Notes: generated by a model from the sequence alone, not told the origin. Positions 35,501-44,829 are shown, counted from the stretch's first letter. The stretch is DNA of 64,000 nucleotides from Meghimatium bilineatum (GCA_034231615.1 CM067299.1:13941863-14005862); one strand, 5' to 3'. Made by a program: numbers and translations.

Positions 35501-38500
35501 AACATAGACTGAAGTGGTTCGACTACTTAAAGAGAATGACTCCTTATTGGCCAATGGCAAGAGCATACAGCATGAAAATGGAAACAGCAAGCAAGATACA
35601 GAGGAAGACCAAGAAGAATGTGGATTGAAGAAGTTACAGACATTCTTAGATGTCACAATATTACTGCATATCAAGCAATCAAACGTACAATAGCCCGAAA
35701 ACCAATAGTCATTCAATTCTGCGACTGCTTACAGCAAAAGCAGAGAAAAACAATAAATAAATAAACTACATTTTGTTCTCATATCTTATCGGATTTGTCT
35801 CTTCCTGCACCTCCAAATTTATTTTTTTCTTCTTTTCCATTCTTTCATATCATGTTTCAGATATTCTTTTGTTATATGCCTTTATTGGTATTTGGTTTGA
35901 CTTGATTCTTATAAGGTGACTGAACCATTTTACTTGCTGTCTTTCGATATATTCAATATATGATATTATATCTACTCTTTTCCTCTACTCTTTACTTACT
36001 TATGTCATCGCCATACCATATTTATGTTGCTATATGAAGATTTTTTTGTAACCTTTCGCTCTGATAAAGGCTTTCTAGTCGAAACTTCATCTGTCTCTGT
36101 GCCTCATTGCTGGTATGTTTTGTTTGTTAATATTGGTAACACTTCTACTTAGTTCCATTTATCACTAACTTACTGTATAATGAGGAGATAAATTTCCAGC
36201 ATCTTCTAAGAACCCAATGTGCTAGAAATGCGAAGACTAGGGCAACAACAAATACAAGGAGAGACAACATTTTGACTAAAAAGACTTTGACAGGACAGTA
36301 GACAAATAACAATATATACATAAATACACATATATTCTGTTGAGAGTAGGAAGAGAAAAGCAAGGGAAATAAGAGATTTCCAATTAGATATTAAGAAAGA
36401 GTGGCTAAGAAGAAGAGAGAGAAGAAGGAAAATAGGCACAACAATATAATAGGTATAAATAAAAAATGGAGAGCAGACAAATAAGAGATACAGAAAGAAT
36501 ACAGTAATAATAATTCAAATTATATTTCGCCAAATATTATTATGACATAAGTATCTAGTAACAATGAAAGAGAATTGAACCACAATGCAGCGACAGAATC
36601 AAGTGAAGTAGGGAACAGGGTATTAAAGTTTTTCTAATCATTGGAAACACATAATAACACACACAAATCAATGTTTCAACTAAAAGGCCTTTATCAAGAC
36701 TACATACACAACAAATAATGAGTAAGAATATTTATTGACATTCACATGGCAGAGCAAAATATGGATATAACCCAAAAAGATTAAAGCTAGAAGGTCAGGG
36801 GAGAAACAACACAAACAGAAAATAAACAAAACAAACCCAAATATTGGTGAAACAAGACAGAGAAATGAAAGAACAACATGATATCATCCATATGACTGAC
36901 AGGTATTGATCCCAAAGGGTTCACTCGTGCCAAAATGATATATATAGTGGTTCACATCCGAGATCGCTACCTCCTATATGAACTTCCTTGACATATGCAT
37001 CATTATCCAGCCTTCCTGTCTTAGTACATCAGTACACTACAAACCGACTGTGATACCCATAGCTTTATGCCTCCTCTCATCTATCTTTTTTTTCACCCGT
37101 GTGTTGCTGGTGCCCGAGAAGGGAGCAAAGAATAACAACACTGTTTGCCTTCCATGCAATGCCATAAGAGGCGAATATGGAGACTATAGGGTGGAGTTGG
37201 CTGTCCCATCCGATATACAGTCAACATGACCTAAAGCCATGCTAAAGTCTGATGTGTCAGACTGAAAGGCGCAGATATTACATCATTGCTGTAAACCATG
37301 ACACAACGAATTCCGTTCTCTGGACTATATCCTGCTAATCTGTAGGAGTATGAGAACAAGCACAGAAGAAGAAAAATATCCATCTGTTTGTTGCAATTAC
37401 CTGCTAATCTCTCAACTTCTCATCCTTTAGCATCTGTGTAGTGATGAGGAGGTCTTTCTCGAGAAAGCCCATGAGATGATTGGTTTTATTTGCTATTGCC
37501 TATACCTTGACAGAGTCCTTAGATCTACACTGTTTCGAATGTACAGCCTTTCCCACCACTATACCCTCAAGAACACTCTGAGGTCTTCCTCCACGGACAA
37601 GGTCAAACTTGTTCTCACTTTCCACTCACATAGCTTTGCTGTCTGTCGTGTCTTACTCCGACAGCTTCCTCTTCTTCAGTTGAATCCCAAGATGTATGAT
37701 GTGTTCTGCGACTACCTCTGGTTGCTTACAGACATGGCAAAGAACCTCAGAGATTTATTGGTCTCATCTCAAGCCTGACATTCCTAATCACTTTTGCACC
37801 ATCAGTCTTAAACATATTGGATGCTACACCTGTGCCCATGTCACCCAGATCCAGCCTGTCACATTCCTCAAAGTCACCCTCACCATTGAAGAGAGTTCCA
37901 TATGTGTGTCCTGTAAAGTCATCTTTGCCATTATCTTCAAGTGTTGCACCATGATTTACATAGGTGAGACTGGAAGAAGGCTTGCAGACCAATTTTCGGA
38001 ACATCTGTACAGCATCAAAAACCAGAAATGTACTCCTGTTGCTGACCACTTCAATGGCACAGGCAATCGGGGTGTCCATGATATTCATGTGACTGCCATT
38101 AAGTCATGCTTTTCGGATGACTGTACCTGCCACGCACTTGAGAACCATTATTTATATATATCTATATATATGATATATATATATATAAATGTGGCACGAT
38201 TGAACCCTTTGGGATCAGTGCCTGTCAGTCAGTATGGATGATATCATGTTGTTTCATTGTTTGTCTTGTTTCGCCGATATTTTGGTTTGTTTTTTATATT
38301 TTCTGTTTGTGTTGTTTCACCTCTGACCTTCTAGTTTTAACCCTTCCAGGTTATATCCATATTTTGCTCTGTCAAATTAATGTCTATAGTGCTGTTCTTA
38401 CTCATTGTTCATTGTGTATGTAGTCTTGATAAAGGCCTTTTAGTCAAAATGCCTGTTGGATTTCAATTTTTCTGCAGTGAATATTACAGAATCAAGTGAA

Positions 38501-38758
38501 TCATTTTATTTTACTGTATAGTAAGATACTTCAAACATTATTATATTCAGTTTATCTGTCTGATCTTTTCAGATATCTAATTATTTTGAGGTTAGTACAG
38601 AACTCAATAACCGACAGTGGTTACTGAGGGGATGCTCTATACAAAACAAGGAAGCCCTTAACCAAATTTTTCATGACTTTAATGAGATTTTGATGAAAAA
38701 TCTGGATGAAGAAATAAAACATCGCCAGAACTCTCCCCAACACGGCAATAGGTTATGA
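29417..38758 (+). CDS. ARL15: ARL15-like ARF-family small GTPase (four exons seen)
   Basis: Joined exons 29417-29561, 31193-31252, 33445-33653 and 38573-38758 encode about 199 residues. Vertebrate ARL15 has about 204, so only a short N-terminal exon is missing. In order: a paired-Cys start RRICCKGPSP; P-loop GLENAGKS; switch region PTIGFSIKAI; KELGGGDKVRPYW in place of the usual WDxGGQ; FQGIIFVVDSSSSEEKLQ; LPLLILANFQDKKDARS (guanine-base motif NxxD); and GCSIQNKEAL. The catalytic Gln of switch II is absent, as in vertebrate ARL15, which suggests weak intrinsic hydrolysis. In mammals ARL15 acts at Golgi/endomembranes, its N-terminal cysteines are reported as lipidated, and it binds CNNM magnesium transporters. 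That role is transferred from the family, not seen here. All visible introns are GT-AG. Confidence 0.93.
29785..29930 (-). mobile_element. LINE-A 3' terminus in ARL15 intron
   Basis: The DNA matches 12895-13025 (GCCTTGCAGCATCAGG; GAAGATGGCCTATTTGTGTG; CCATCTTTTGCATGGTCTG). Only the untranslated/C-terminal end is present. Confidence 0.7.
30078..30375 (+). mobile_element. LINE-G C-terminal fragment in ARL15 intron
   Basis: It reads QLRTQHVQLNNNLNRIKPQH, then APYETVDHHLFECPALDDDR, in two frames. This is the region that follows RNase H in jockey-like LINEs (a TxH..LN..L.RI...C..C...E...H.L..CP pattern). The end, ACAATAGCATTGGGTCAAAG, also occurs reversed at 50845-50915. Confidence 0.75.
30376..31192. 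other. ARL15 intron, mostly unassigned
   Basis: A short SINE-B-like stretch (ACATTCATTCTCAAATTCCT) lies at about 31051-31070. The open frame 30808-31128 runs into it, and its first 65 codons resemble no family that I know. Confidence 0.4.
31193..31252 (+). CDS. ARL15: ARL15 exon, switch I-II
   Basis: The acceptor is ATTCAACAG and the donor is GGAG/GTAGGT. This 60-bp exon encodes GFSIKAILFDDCILEVKELG, phase 1 at both ends. It was too short to stand out as a frame and was placed by family order. Confidence 0.92.
31345..31612 (-). mobile_element. LINE-C 3' end, reverse copy
   Basis: This is the reverse complement of the LINE-C end. It contains ATGGTTTGGACATGTATGCC, GAACTGTTGAAGGTGGAAGA and ATCGCTGGAGGACTCTGTAT. 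It lies in ARL15 intron 2 in antisense orientation. Confidence 0.8.
31613..32300. other. ARL15 intron, unassigned
   Basis: A short repeated motif (CATGTAGAAAGTGTATTG and variants) occurs four times at 31687-31850, and a G-run at about 31702-31711. There is no coding signal. Confidence 0.45.
32355..32495 (+). other. possible coding segment of unknown identity in ARL15 intron 2
   Basis: After CTACCCAG, an open segment encodes PSVTRETRYRYHYKGLLKQK, then PWNCFSDEEDWKFHPGDWPE and NLLIPQ with stop TAA at 32493-32495. The balanced, Trp-rich composition is unlike the noise frames nearby. It could be an alternative terminal exon, an exon of a nested gene or a retro-copy. A GAAGAAG motif follows at about 32506. 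I recognise no family. Confidence 0.35.
32575..33140. repeat. dispersed repeat G, second copy
   Basis: It shares blocks at both ends with 27840-28850 (TGCATTATTTTTTGGGCGTG / GAAAACACAATAACAT and AAAAATGGCTCCCATTTCAA) but has no LINE-C insertion. Confidence 0.5.
33445..33653 (+). CDS. ARL15: ARL15 exon, core GTPase fold
   Basis: The acceptor is CTGTCATATAG and the donor is GATGAG/GTAAAT (phase 0). It encodes GGDKVRPYWDRYYQVFQGII through ILANFQDKKDARSVDE, including the DSSSSEE segment that matches DSASSED of the human protein. Confidence 0.93.
33905..34075 (-). mobile_element. SINE-A in ARL15 intron 3
   Basis: CTTCTTCAGCTTTCATTCTC, AAACTCCTGCTGGATCTCC, then GATCATGGTCCTATTATATT and GTTTTATTTGCGCCAATGGC. 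It aligns end to end with the 45510 copy. Confidence 0.8.
34318..34566 (+). mobile_element. SINE-B in ARL15 intron 3
   Basis: It runs from AAAAGGGAACAAAGAATAGT, through CACGCTGAAGTCAGATGGGT, to GCTGCAGGAGTTTAAGAAGA. It is parallel to the copy at 37095-37375 and the reverse of 51120-51400. Confidence 0.75.
34570..35165 (+). mobile_element. LINE-E 3' part
   Basis: Mixed frames give FFGQFMKQGCLENMVAIGKR, then HEKILDSLTTWH and YKILGIDRVVKIHDHLCQSA. The upstream part contains the RMLR..W post-RT helix (about 34835). Multiple stops are present. Confidence 0.7.
35200..35765 (+). mobile_element. LINE-A-like 3' part
   Basis: It contains RQIINSIFIPTLCYQSQTQT, then KYIEKHRLKWFDYLKRMTPY and YRGRPRRMWIEEVTDILRCH. 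This is a typical LINE C-terminal region (YIE...LKWF.HL.RM......GRPR..W). Frames change at about 35340 and 35590. It is truncated. Confidence 0.8.
35766..36592. other. ARL15 intron, fragments of older repeats
   Basis: At about 35875-35990 it resembles 23320-23400 (TTATATGCCTTTATTGGTAT), probably an antisense LINE end. At 36060-36095 CTCTGATAAAGGCTTTCTAG then TCGAAAC is another Penelope-like terminal motif on the plus strand. The rest is unassigned. Confidence 0.5.
36593..36607. repeat. 15-bp direct repeat, left
   Basis: ACAGAATCAAGTGAA occurs here and again exactly at 38486-38500, bounding the two Penelope-like copies between them. It is a likely target-site duplication. Confidence 0.65.
36608..36955 (-). 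mobile_element. Penelope-like 3' terminal segment
   Basis: This is the reverse complement of 38170-38480. It carries the ATGATATCATCCATATGACT block, CTGACAGGTATTGATCCCAA and AACTAAAAGGCCTTTATCAA. Only about the last 350 bp of the element are present. Confidence 0.8.
36965..38485 (+). mobile_element. Penelope-like element: RT end plus GIY-YIG nuclease
   Basis: FLDICIIIQPSCLSTSVHYK then PT (36984-37045) is the RT segment FLD...TSVYYKPTD of Penelope-like elements. After a SINE insertion come CSDEEVFLEKAHEM, DKVKLVLTFHSHSF (37600-37640) and NLRDLLVSS. After a frame change the GIY-YIG domain follows: KVTLTIEESSICVSC, TMIYIGETGRRLADQFSEHL (37950-38010), TPVADHFNGTGNRGVHDIHV and LNPLGSVPVSQYG, stop at 38239-38241. 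The 3' untranslated part ends with CTTGATAAAGGCCTTTTAGT. It is 5'-truncated and frameshifted, so inactive. Confidence 0.85.
37095..37375 (+). mobile_element. SINE-B nested in the Penelope-like element
   Basis: It runs from GTGTGTTGCTGGTGCCCGAG, through GGAGCAAAGAATAACAACAC, AGGGTGGAGTTGGCTGTCCC and GGACTATATCCTGCTAATCT, to a GAAGAAG end. It splits the Penelope-like RT between the KPT motif and the LCSDE segment. Confidence 0.85.
38486..38500. repeat. 15-bp direct repeat, right
   Basis: This is an exact copy of 36593-36607, immediately downstream of the Penelope-like 3' end. Confidence 0.65.
38573..38758 (+). CDS. ARL15: ARL15 last exon
   Basis: The acceptor is TGATCTTTTCAG. It encodes ISNYFEVSTELNNRQWLLRG, CSIQNKEALNQIFHDFNEIL and a polar tail ending HGNRL, stop TGA 38756-38758. 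The C-terminal helix matches the family. The tail is lineage-specific. Confidence 0.92.
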   Translation: MSNYFEVSTELNNRQWLLRGCSIQNKEALNQIFHDFNEILMKNLDEEIKHRQNSPQHGNRL

Positions 38759-39003
38759 TCCTTGTTTTTTTTACTACTGTGATCACTGAATGCCTTGTTT
38801 GATATGTACTCATATTCCATAGACTGAAGTGTTTATATTTTGATTGGTCAAATTAATTTAATACGCTGTGTATATAAAATATTCTGTGCTTCTAGTGAGG
38901 TTTGTTTATTTCTGTACTTGTATTAAATTATATAGCATCACCAAATTAATGTATAATGTGCACTTTAAAATGTTCTTTTTTATGGAAATGTTCCCTTTTT
39001 AAA

Positions 39004-39009
39004 AATAAA
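39004..39009 (+). terminator. candidate ARL15 polyadenylation signal
   Basis: AATAAA lies about 250 bp after the ARL15 stop codon, in a T-rich then A-rich context. It is the first canonical hexamer I noticed downstream. Confidence 0.5.
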
Positions 39010-39074
39010 AGTACCTATAGATGTACACTCTTTTCTACCACAGACATGAATCCTGTTTGATTCTATCAGACCTG

Positions 39075-39290
39075 TAAAAAAATTGGTAGCATATCCTATT
39101 CTGGACATAACAATTAACCTAGCATGCTTTGGTTATAACAATTTTTATAGGCAATATAAAAAATATATTCAGCAATAATTTCTTTGCCATTGCTTTCTGA
39201 ACATTCCCGATGCATATTTGCCTGCGGTAGTGGTTCAACCTGGTATCCTGACTGTCCAAGACACATTCTGTACCTCCGCTATAGAGATGT
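39075..39290 (-). mobile_element. SINE-D, reverse copy
   Basis: It reads GGTAGCATATCCTATTCTGG, TAGGCAATATAAAAAATATA, GCCATTGCTTTCTGAACATT and ACATTCTGTACCTCCGCTAT. It has the same order as 23435-23640, including the tail. Confidence 0.8.
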
Positions 39291-39334
39291 TGACCATAGA
39301 AACATTGTAGGTAGCTATATATGTAATTATCATT

Positions 39335-40090
39335 TGTTATAAATGTGTTATCTGTCTTCCTTGTTATTCATCACATATATCGATTGTATATGTAAAATTG
39401 TCAACACTAATAAAGAAGACAACCAGAACAACATCCTGAGTGAACTTCATTTTGCAGATGATCAAGCAATAATATCAACATCAAAAGAACAACTTATAAA
39501 TAGACCTGCACACAACATGTATTGGCTTTAACATAAAGATAAACACAGAAAAAAAACCAGAGGTATTGGCAATCACAAAAACAGAAAGAAACACCACTAT
39601 TCTCATCGATGACCAACAACTTAACAGGTGAAAGAATTCATTTATCTTGGAAGTATATCAGAAAATGGGAAAAAAACACTAAAGAAATCAGACATAGATG
39701 TAACATATAAAACAATCATCATACCATCATTATGCTTCCAATGTCAAAGGTGGACAGTAACAACTTAGTGTCTACATAGAAACCTTGATGTAACAATATG
39801 AAACAGAATCAGAAACGAAAACATCAGAAGACTAACAAACACAATGCCAATCCTGGATTACATCAGAAAAAAGATTACGTGGTTTTCACATGCTTCCAGG
39901 CACCATCAGACAGTGCTTCTCAAAAGGCATTACTATACAGACACGATGGATACAAAGCAAGGAGCAGACCATGCATATGATGGATCACAGATATTAAGAG
40001 TCAAAGAAACAAAACATATGAAGCACGCAAAAAACCCATCTCCAGAGAACCCTTCTACTCCTGATTTGCAAGGTATAAAGGGGTATAAAG
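39335..40090 (+). mobile_element. LINE-A reverse transcriptase fragment
   Basis: SSLLFITYIDCICKIVNTNK and LSELHFADDQAIISTSKEQL (FADD catalytic box at about 39451) lie at the start. Then come EFIYLGSISENGKKTLKK, IIIPSLCFQCQRWTVTT and ITWFSHASRHHQTVLLKRHY, and the GYKARSRPC segment. The 3' end resembles 12895-13025 reversed. Internal deletions and frame changes make it non-functional. Confidence 0.8.
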
Positions 40091-40337
40091 CTTAAAGGGA
40101 GAGGTATATGTTTACTTGTATGTATTTGGAAATCATTACATTTATCTGTCTTTTCTTTGCAGATAAGTGTTATGGTGTTGTTTCATTACAGCTTCAGTAT
40201 ATATTAGTTTACATTTTATCATGCCAGTATTATTATGTGGAACCACAATTTTATAGTTAAATCCCATTATATCAACTTGGTCTGAACCAACAGAATATTT
40301 ATGTAATAAAAGATATTCACTATATAGAGTATACTCC

Positions 40338-40450
40338 ATCTGCATTCATTCTCAAACTTCTGCAGATTAGCTGTATGTAGTCCGGAGAATGGAATGCTGG
40401 TCTGCCTTAGTTCGCAGCTTAGCTATTTCGCAGGGAAACAAGATAGAAGT
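40338..40450 (-). mobile_element. SINE-B fragment
   Basis: TGCATTCATTCTCAAACTTC, TGCAGATTAGC and TAGTCCGGAGAATGGAATGC match the first part of the 51120 copy. It breaks off near 40420. Confidence 0.7.
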
Positions 40451-40454
40451 AGTC

Positions 40455-40565
40455 ATCTTATGCTGTGAACATGTTCTTGATAAAGGTCTTTAGGTTTAAA
40501 ATGCCATTTTCTTACGTTATCATGCATGGTTCCAGTGATTAACAAAGCTTTATCACCCTGTTTCC
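40455..40565 (+). mobile_element. Penelope-like 3' terminus
   Basis: TTCTTGATAAAGGTCTTTAG, then CCAGTGATTAACAAAGCTTT and ATCACCCTGTTTCCTA, matches the consensus terminus seen at 11756, 36608 and 62595. Confidence 0.65.
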
Positions 40566-40784
40566 TAGTTGTGCCAGTTAGATAACAGCTCCATGGTAGA
40601 AGATGGTTTAGTTATTGGCATATATTGAATTTAACTGTTATTTGGAATTTCTGCAAGCTCTGGAAAATGTCCACATCCAAAAAACACATCAATCTGGACA
40701 CTGAAAGTAAAATTGCATTTCCTGTCATAAGAAACAAGTGATAAACTTTTACTTTCTTGGGACTCTATCATCATCACATGTTTT

Positions 40785-41023
40785 TTAATGACCTTGACCA
40801 GGTGGCATTGTAATAAATTTATACTCGTAAAGAGCTTCTTCTGCTGAGATGTTAGACACCCATTTATGAATGCCCATAGTTGTGTGTAATCTCACTGCAT
40901 GACCTTCACTAGCACATCTCATAATGTATTTACAACCATGTTTCATGTACAGAATCATTATTTGCAACAATTCTGATATTCTGTAAGATAGAAACTCAGG
41001 ATAATTGTTGCTGTTTGGAATAT
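40785..41023 (-). CDS. terminal exon of an unidentified gene
   Basis: On the reverse strand a strong pyrimidine tract and acceptor (TTCTCTCTACTGTGTTTTCAG) precede a 239-bp open segment. It starts in phase (two bases completing a codon) and encodes IPNSNNYPEFLSYRISELLQ, IMILYMKHGCKYIMRCASEG, HAVRLHTTMGIHKWVSNISA and EEALYEYKFITMPPGQGH, stop TAA. The composition is balanced and it overlaps none of the repeats that I recognise. I do not recognise the family and found no upstream exon. The gene would converge on ARL15. Confidence 0.6.
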
Positions 41024-42807
41024 CTGAAAACACAGTAGAGAGAACTAGCGAATATAATGTCAAAAAAATTGTCGTAGTGCCAAAAATCCAATACTGTTGG
41101 ATTATTATAGTATCTATAAAATTAATTATTGATTAATTATCAAATTTTTCTTGTTTCATTATATATTCTATTTCTCTATAAACAATATACAACAATTTGT
41201 TAAAGAACAAACTTTACTGTTTATTTGAATATATTTTAGTCAATATAATGTTTCAGTTAATGTTTTTTTTGCGGTTATATTTTTTACTGCTTGTTAATTC
41301 ACATATTTTAGAAACAAATTATGAAGCACAATGATCAATCAGAAAACTTGTTTAATTGTATAAAAATATATGGTTTTATCTTAAGGACAAATTTCACTTT
41401 CAGGAGTAACAAATGCTATCATAACTTTTATATTCTTTATATACTATACATACAGATATATATATATATATGAGATTATTATATATAAAATCAAGTACTC
41501 TCTTGAGTAAGATCCACTATTGATGTTTGTATCAGGGTTTTAAGTACCTGAATAGCAGTACAACAATAATACACTTAAACACCACACTTCCTTTTCAAAA
41601 TGTGTTTGCTTGTTAACCACACATTAGTGCCACTTAGCATTGTAGTGTTATGAAACGTACCCTTTTTTTTTTTTAATAGGGTTTTGTGACATAATCCACA
41701 TTTTTGTTAAGTATAGACAAGAATAAATTAGTTTGTAACTTAAATAAATGATAAGACTAACAAAATACAAATTAACATGTAATGTTATTAGTTGTTCAAC
41801 CGTGTGGAGTTAAGGTCTTAACAAAACCTTCCATTATTTTCTGTGGTTCATGTTTGCTAAACAGGCCTACTATTCCAACTTTTTTATAAAATTTGCATTG
41901 ATCAGAAATTTGTGACAGCACTGACTGCCTGCTCAGTTCTAGATACAAAATTGATACTGTTAGTTTGTTAGAGATGTAGTACGTATGTTACAGTTGAAAA
42001 GACTGCTGCCAGATGCAAAGATGTGCGCTCTATCCACTGAGAGCCCCATTCAAACAACCATCTTGAATTAAATGTCTCGACCTCCAACCACTGATGGAGA
42101 GTTGTAGCCAAGGGAAATAATAAATGGAAAGAAAAAGGTTTGCCTGCCCTTTGTAATTTATTTTGTTTCGCTTTCCGCAAAAACAAAAAACGGTAGTTCT
42201 GTTAAGCACACGTGACCCTTTTTTTTTAGATAGTCCATCTGGTTCTTTCAATGTCTTACCAATCTCTCTTATAGCCATAATTATGTTGTACAACCAAAAA
42301 AAATTGGAAATAGTATAGTAAATAATGTCTGCCTTTTTTTGGAAATATTTTGGAGTGGCAACACTATTTACAGACCTAATTCAGCAGTAATTATGGTCAA
42401 ATTGTCATAACTTCACTGGGAAAAATGAATAAACATACAAAATAGTCATAACGTCCTTCTATAAATCTAGATCTACTCCAAAACTGATCGATATAAGACA
42501 GTTGAATTAGAAAATCAAAATTTACGAACCCGCATGGTCTAATGTATTTTCAAGTATGATTATCAAGTTACCTCTCAGGAATCCATTTTCAGAAGAATAA
42601 TCCATGACGATTTTAATGAAATATGATAAAACAAAAGTCTATAAAACCCAATTCATATCATGGCTCTGGTTTGAAATTGTCAAGATATTGCGAAAATTTT
42701 GATATTTCACTGAGATTTGTCACGTTGCCGCTACATTTGCAGAAAAAATGGAAGTCAATTCATAACCTGCCAGATTTCAAATAATCTGGTAACCAAAATT
42801 TGTTAAA
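41024..42807. other. AT-rich DNA, no gene seen
   Basis: This may be intron of the reverse-strand gene. A tRNA-like box A (reverse strand TCAGTGGATAGAGCGCACAT, about 42017-42036) hints at a degraded SINE. TA tracts lie near 41460. No other exon could be supported. Confidence 0.4.
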
Positions 42808-42937
42808 GGGACTTCTTTTATTGATTACAGGGGACCTTGGAACTGGGCCTTTTTGGGGCATGTACACTCGACCGCAGATATTTTATATAGTATCAATTGT
42901 TATCGAATGCACTCTACGGCTGCATGCTAAAGGTTAA
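42808..42937 (-). mobile_element. piggyBac-like element end, reverse copy
   Basis: The reverse strand from TTAA (42934-42937) reads TTTAGCATGCAGCCGTAGAG, TGC, then about 33 bp not in the 26885 copy. GCGGTCGAGTGTACATGCCC and AATCAATAAAAGAAG follow. Confidence 0.5.
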
Positions 42938-43595
42938 TCCATTACCCCAGTGCCATTTCTTAAGGTCAATCTCTGCTGAAACTTGTTTTAGTGTTTTCTA
43001 TGAGTTCCTTATTAGCAGGCCTATCATACCACTTCAAAGCATTTATTAAATGCAATCCCTATTAATGACAGTCCATATATCATACAACAGCACTGATTAA
43101 CATTTAAATTAAAAATTGTTAGTTGTGAATTTAATTTTCTATATTTCCATATATTCCCCAATGTGATAATTTCTTCTTCCTTTCTTTGTATTCTTATGTG
43201 TGCATATTTATCTGCTCATCTGTGATTTAAATAGTACAAATGTTACATGTGTAATAAATGCCCATATGTTACTGGGTCCAGAAACTGGAGTATATATAAA
43301 GTAATTTCATGCATATAATAATATGCAGCTAAGGAGGTTGGGTGTGGAGTTGACCTATCAATCATCTCCACTGTGATGGAGACTGATGAAAACCTGTGCC
43401 AGCAATGCTGATTTTTATCTAGAGCACAGGTTTCTGCTCAAAATGTTTCTGCAGGGTTGTTGGTTGGGACTAAATTTTTCTGCAGGGTTGTTGGTTGGGA
43501 CTACACTAAAAATAATATTGATTTTAAAATAATTTTATTGTTGATAAAATTGAAGTTTGAATAGTATAATCATTTTTAAATTCTTCATTAGAAAC
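42938..43595. other. no gene seen
   Basis: GCTAAGGAGGTTGGGTGTGG at about 43328 resembles SINE-B. A 34-bp direct duplication (TTTCTGCAGGGTTGTTGGTT ...) sits at about 43446-43505. Otherwise unassigned. Confidence 0.4.
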
Positions 43596-44080
43596 TAACT
43601 TCACAGCATGTGGGGCTTTCCCATAAGTGCTCTCTCTCCATTCCAACAGCCATCCCAGTGTATGTATATGAGTCCCAGTCAGGTGTTGATTGCATGATCT
43701 TCGGGGCCTTCCAAAAGAATTACATTTCCTTCCCTCACCTCTAGAATTTCTAACATTCTCTTTATGTGTACGTTCTCAGCCTCATTGACACCATCTTCAT
43801 CTTGAAATGAATTTATTACTGTCTTGATCAAGTCTGCTTTATCTCTTCTCAGCATTGTGCTGTCTATCACCACATTGCCTGCCAATACGTCTGCTCTCTC
43901 GTTTCCTCTCACTCCAGCATGACCGGGGCAGTATATCCATTTAATGCTCTGGACAATTGAGTAGTTCAATAAGTCCCACCATTCTTTTCTCAGCATGTAC
44001 TTTTCTATCTTGCGCAGCATGCTTTACGCTTTGAGAATCTGTGAGTATTACCAAGTGTATTGATGTATCAGTTATCAACC
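43596..44080 (-). mobile_element. LINE RNase H domain, C-terminal part
   Basis: The frame 44020-43679 reads MLRKIEKYMLRKEWWDLLNY, QSIKWIYCPGHAGVRGNERA and DVLAGNVVIDSTMLRRDKAD. CPGHAGVRGNERAD is the final RNase H motif (catalytic Asp). Upstream, in another frame, LVILTDSQS supplies the preceding TDS motif. Downstream TGTHIHTLGWLLEWRES follows in another frame. Two frameshifts are present. Confidence 0.85.
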
Positions 44081-44829
44081 AATTAAGTGCTGCTGTTTAA
44101 ATATCTTTTGACATTTTTAAATATCAAATATAACCCATAAAACATTAGTAGCTTACACATTGTATTCCTGGTGCATACATAGAATCGATCCATAGCTGCA
44201 TACATTTGCGAATATTCAACCATGAATTTTGAAGCTTGTTAACGAGTTATAACTACAATATGGGATTAACAATGCCGTAAGTTAAAATTATAATGAATTA
44301 TATTATAGTGAAAAAAATATTTGCGATATGTTTGTTTCACGCTTTTAAATGAATTTTTTTATGTATCTGAGTTGCTGGTCACTTTGCTTCTATAAAATAG
44401 GATCGGCACTTGAAAAAGGTCAGGGATCTCTGGCCTGGATTTCTAGCAAGTCATAACAAAGTTCCCTATTTGTCAGCTCATGAAGTTACACACTACCTCA
44501 ACATTAAGTAGAAGTAGTTTTGACTTGCAAAATCTGTGGAGAACGTTACCAACAGAAATAATGATAGAGAAACGTCATTCTTACGCTAAAAGTAAGACTA
44601 CACCACCAGACATCGGGACAATAGTGACAAACTTACACTGAAGTTCTTTTATTATCATCATGTGTATAATATGATACTTTATCGCATTTGTTCTGTCTTT
44701 ACTGTCTCATCACAAATCCAATTTTGTTTACATATTCTGTCAGGCAGCTAATATCATAAATATTTTTTTTTAATGTTTTTTAAATTGTAAAATTATAATG
44801 ATGTTGAAACCTGAAAGCGGTTTCTAAGT
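44081..44829. other. no gene seen
   Basis: This is AT-rich DNA without recognised features. Confidence 0.4.

Noticed and set aside
37747-38088. 113-codon reverse frame opposite the Penelope-like element
   Set aside because: It is antisense to a clear GIY-YIG coding region and has no independent support.
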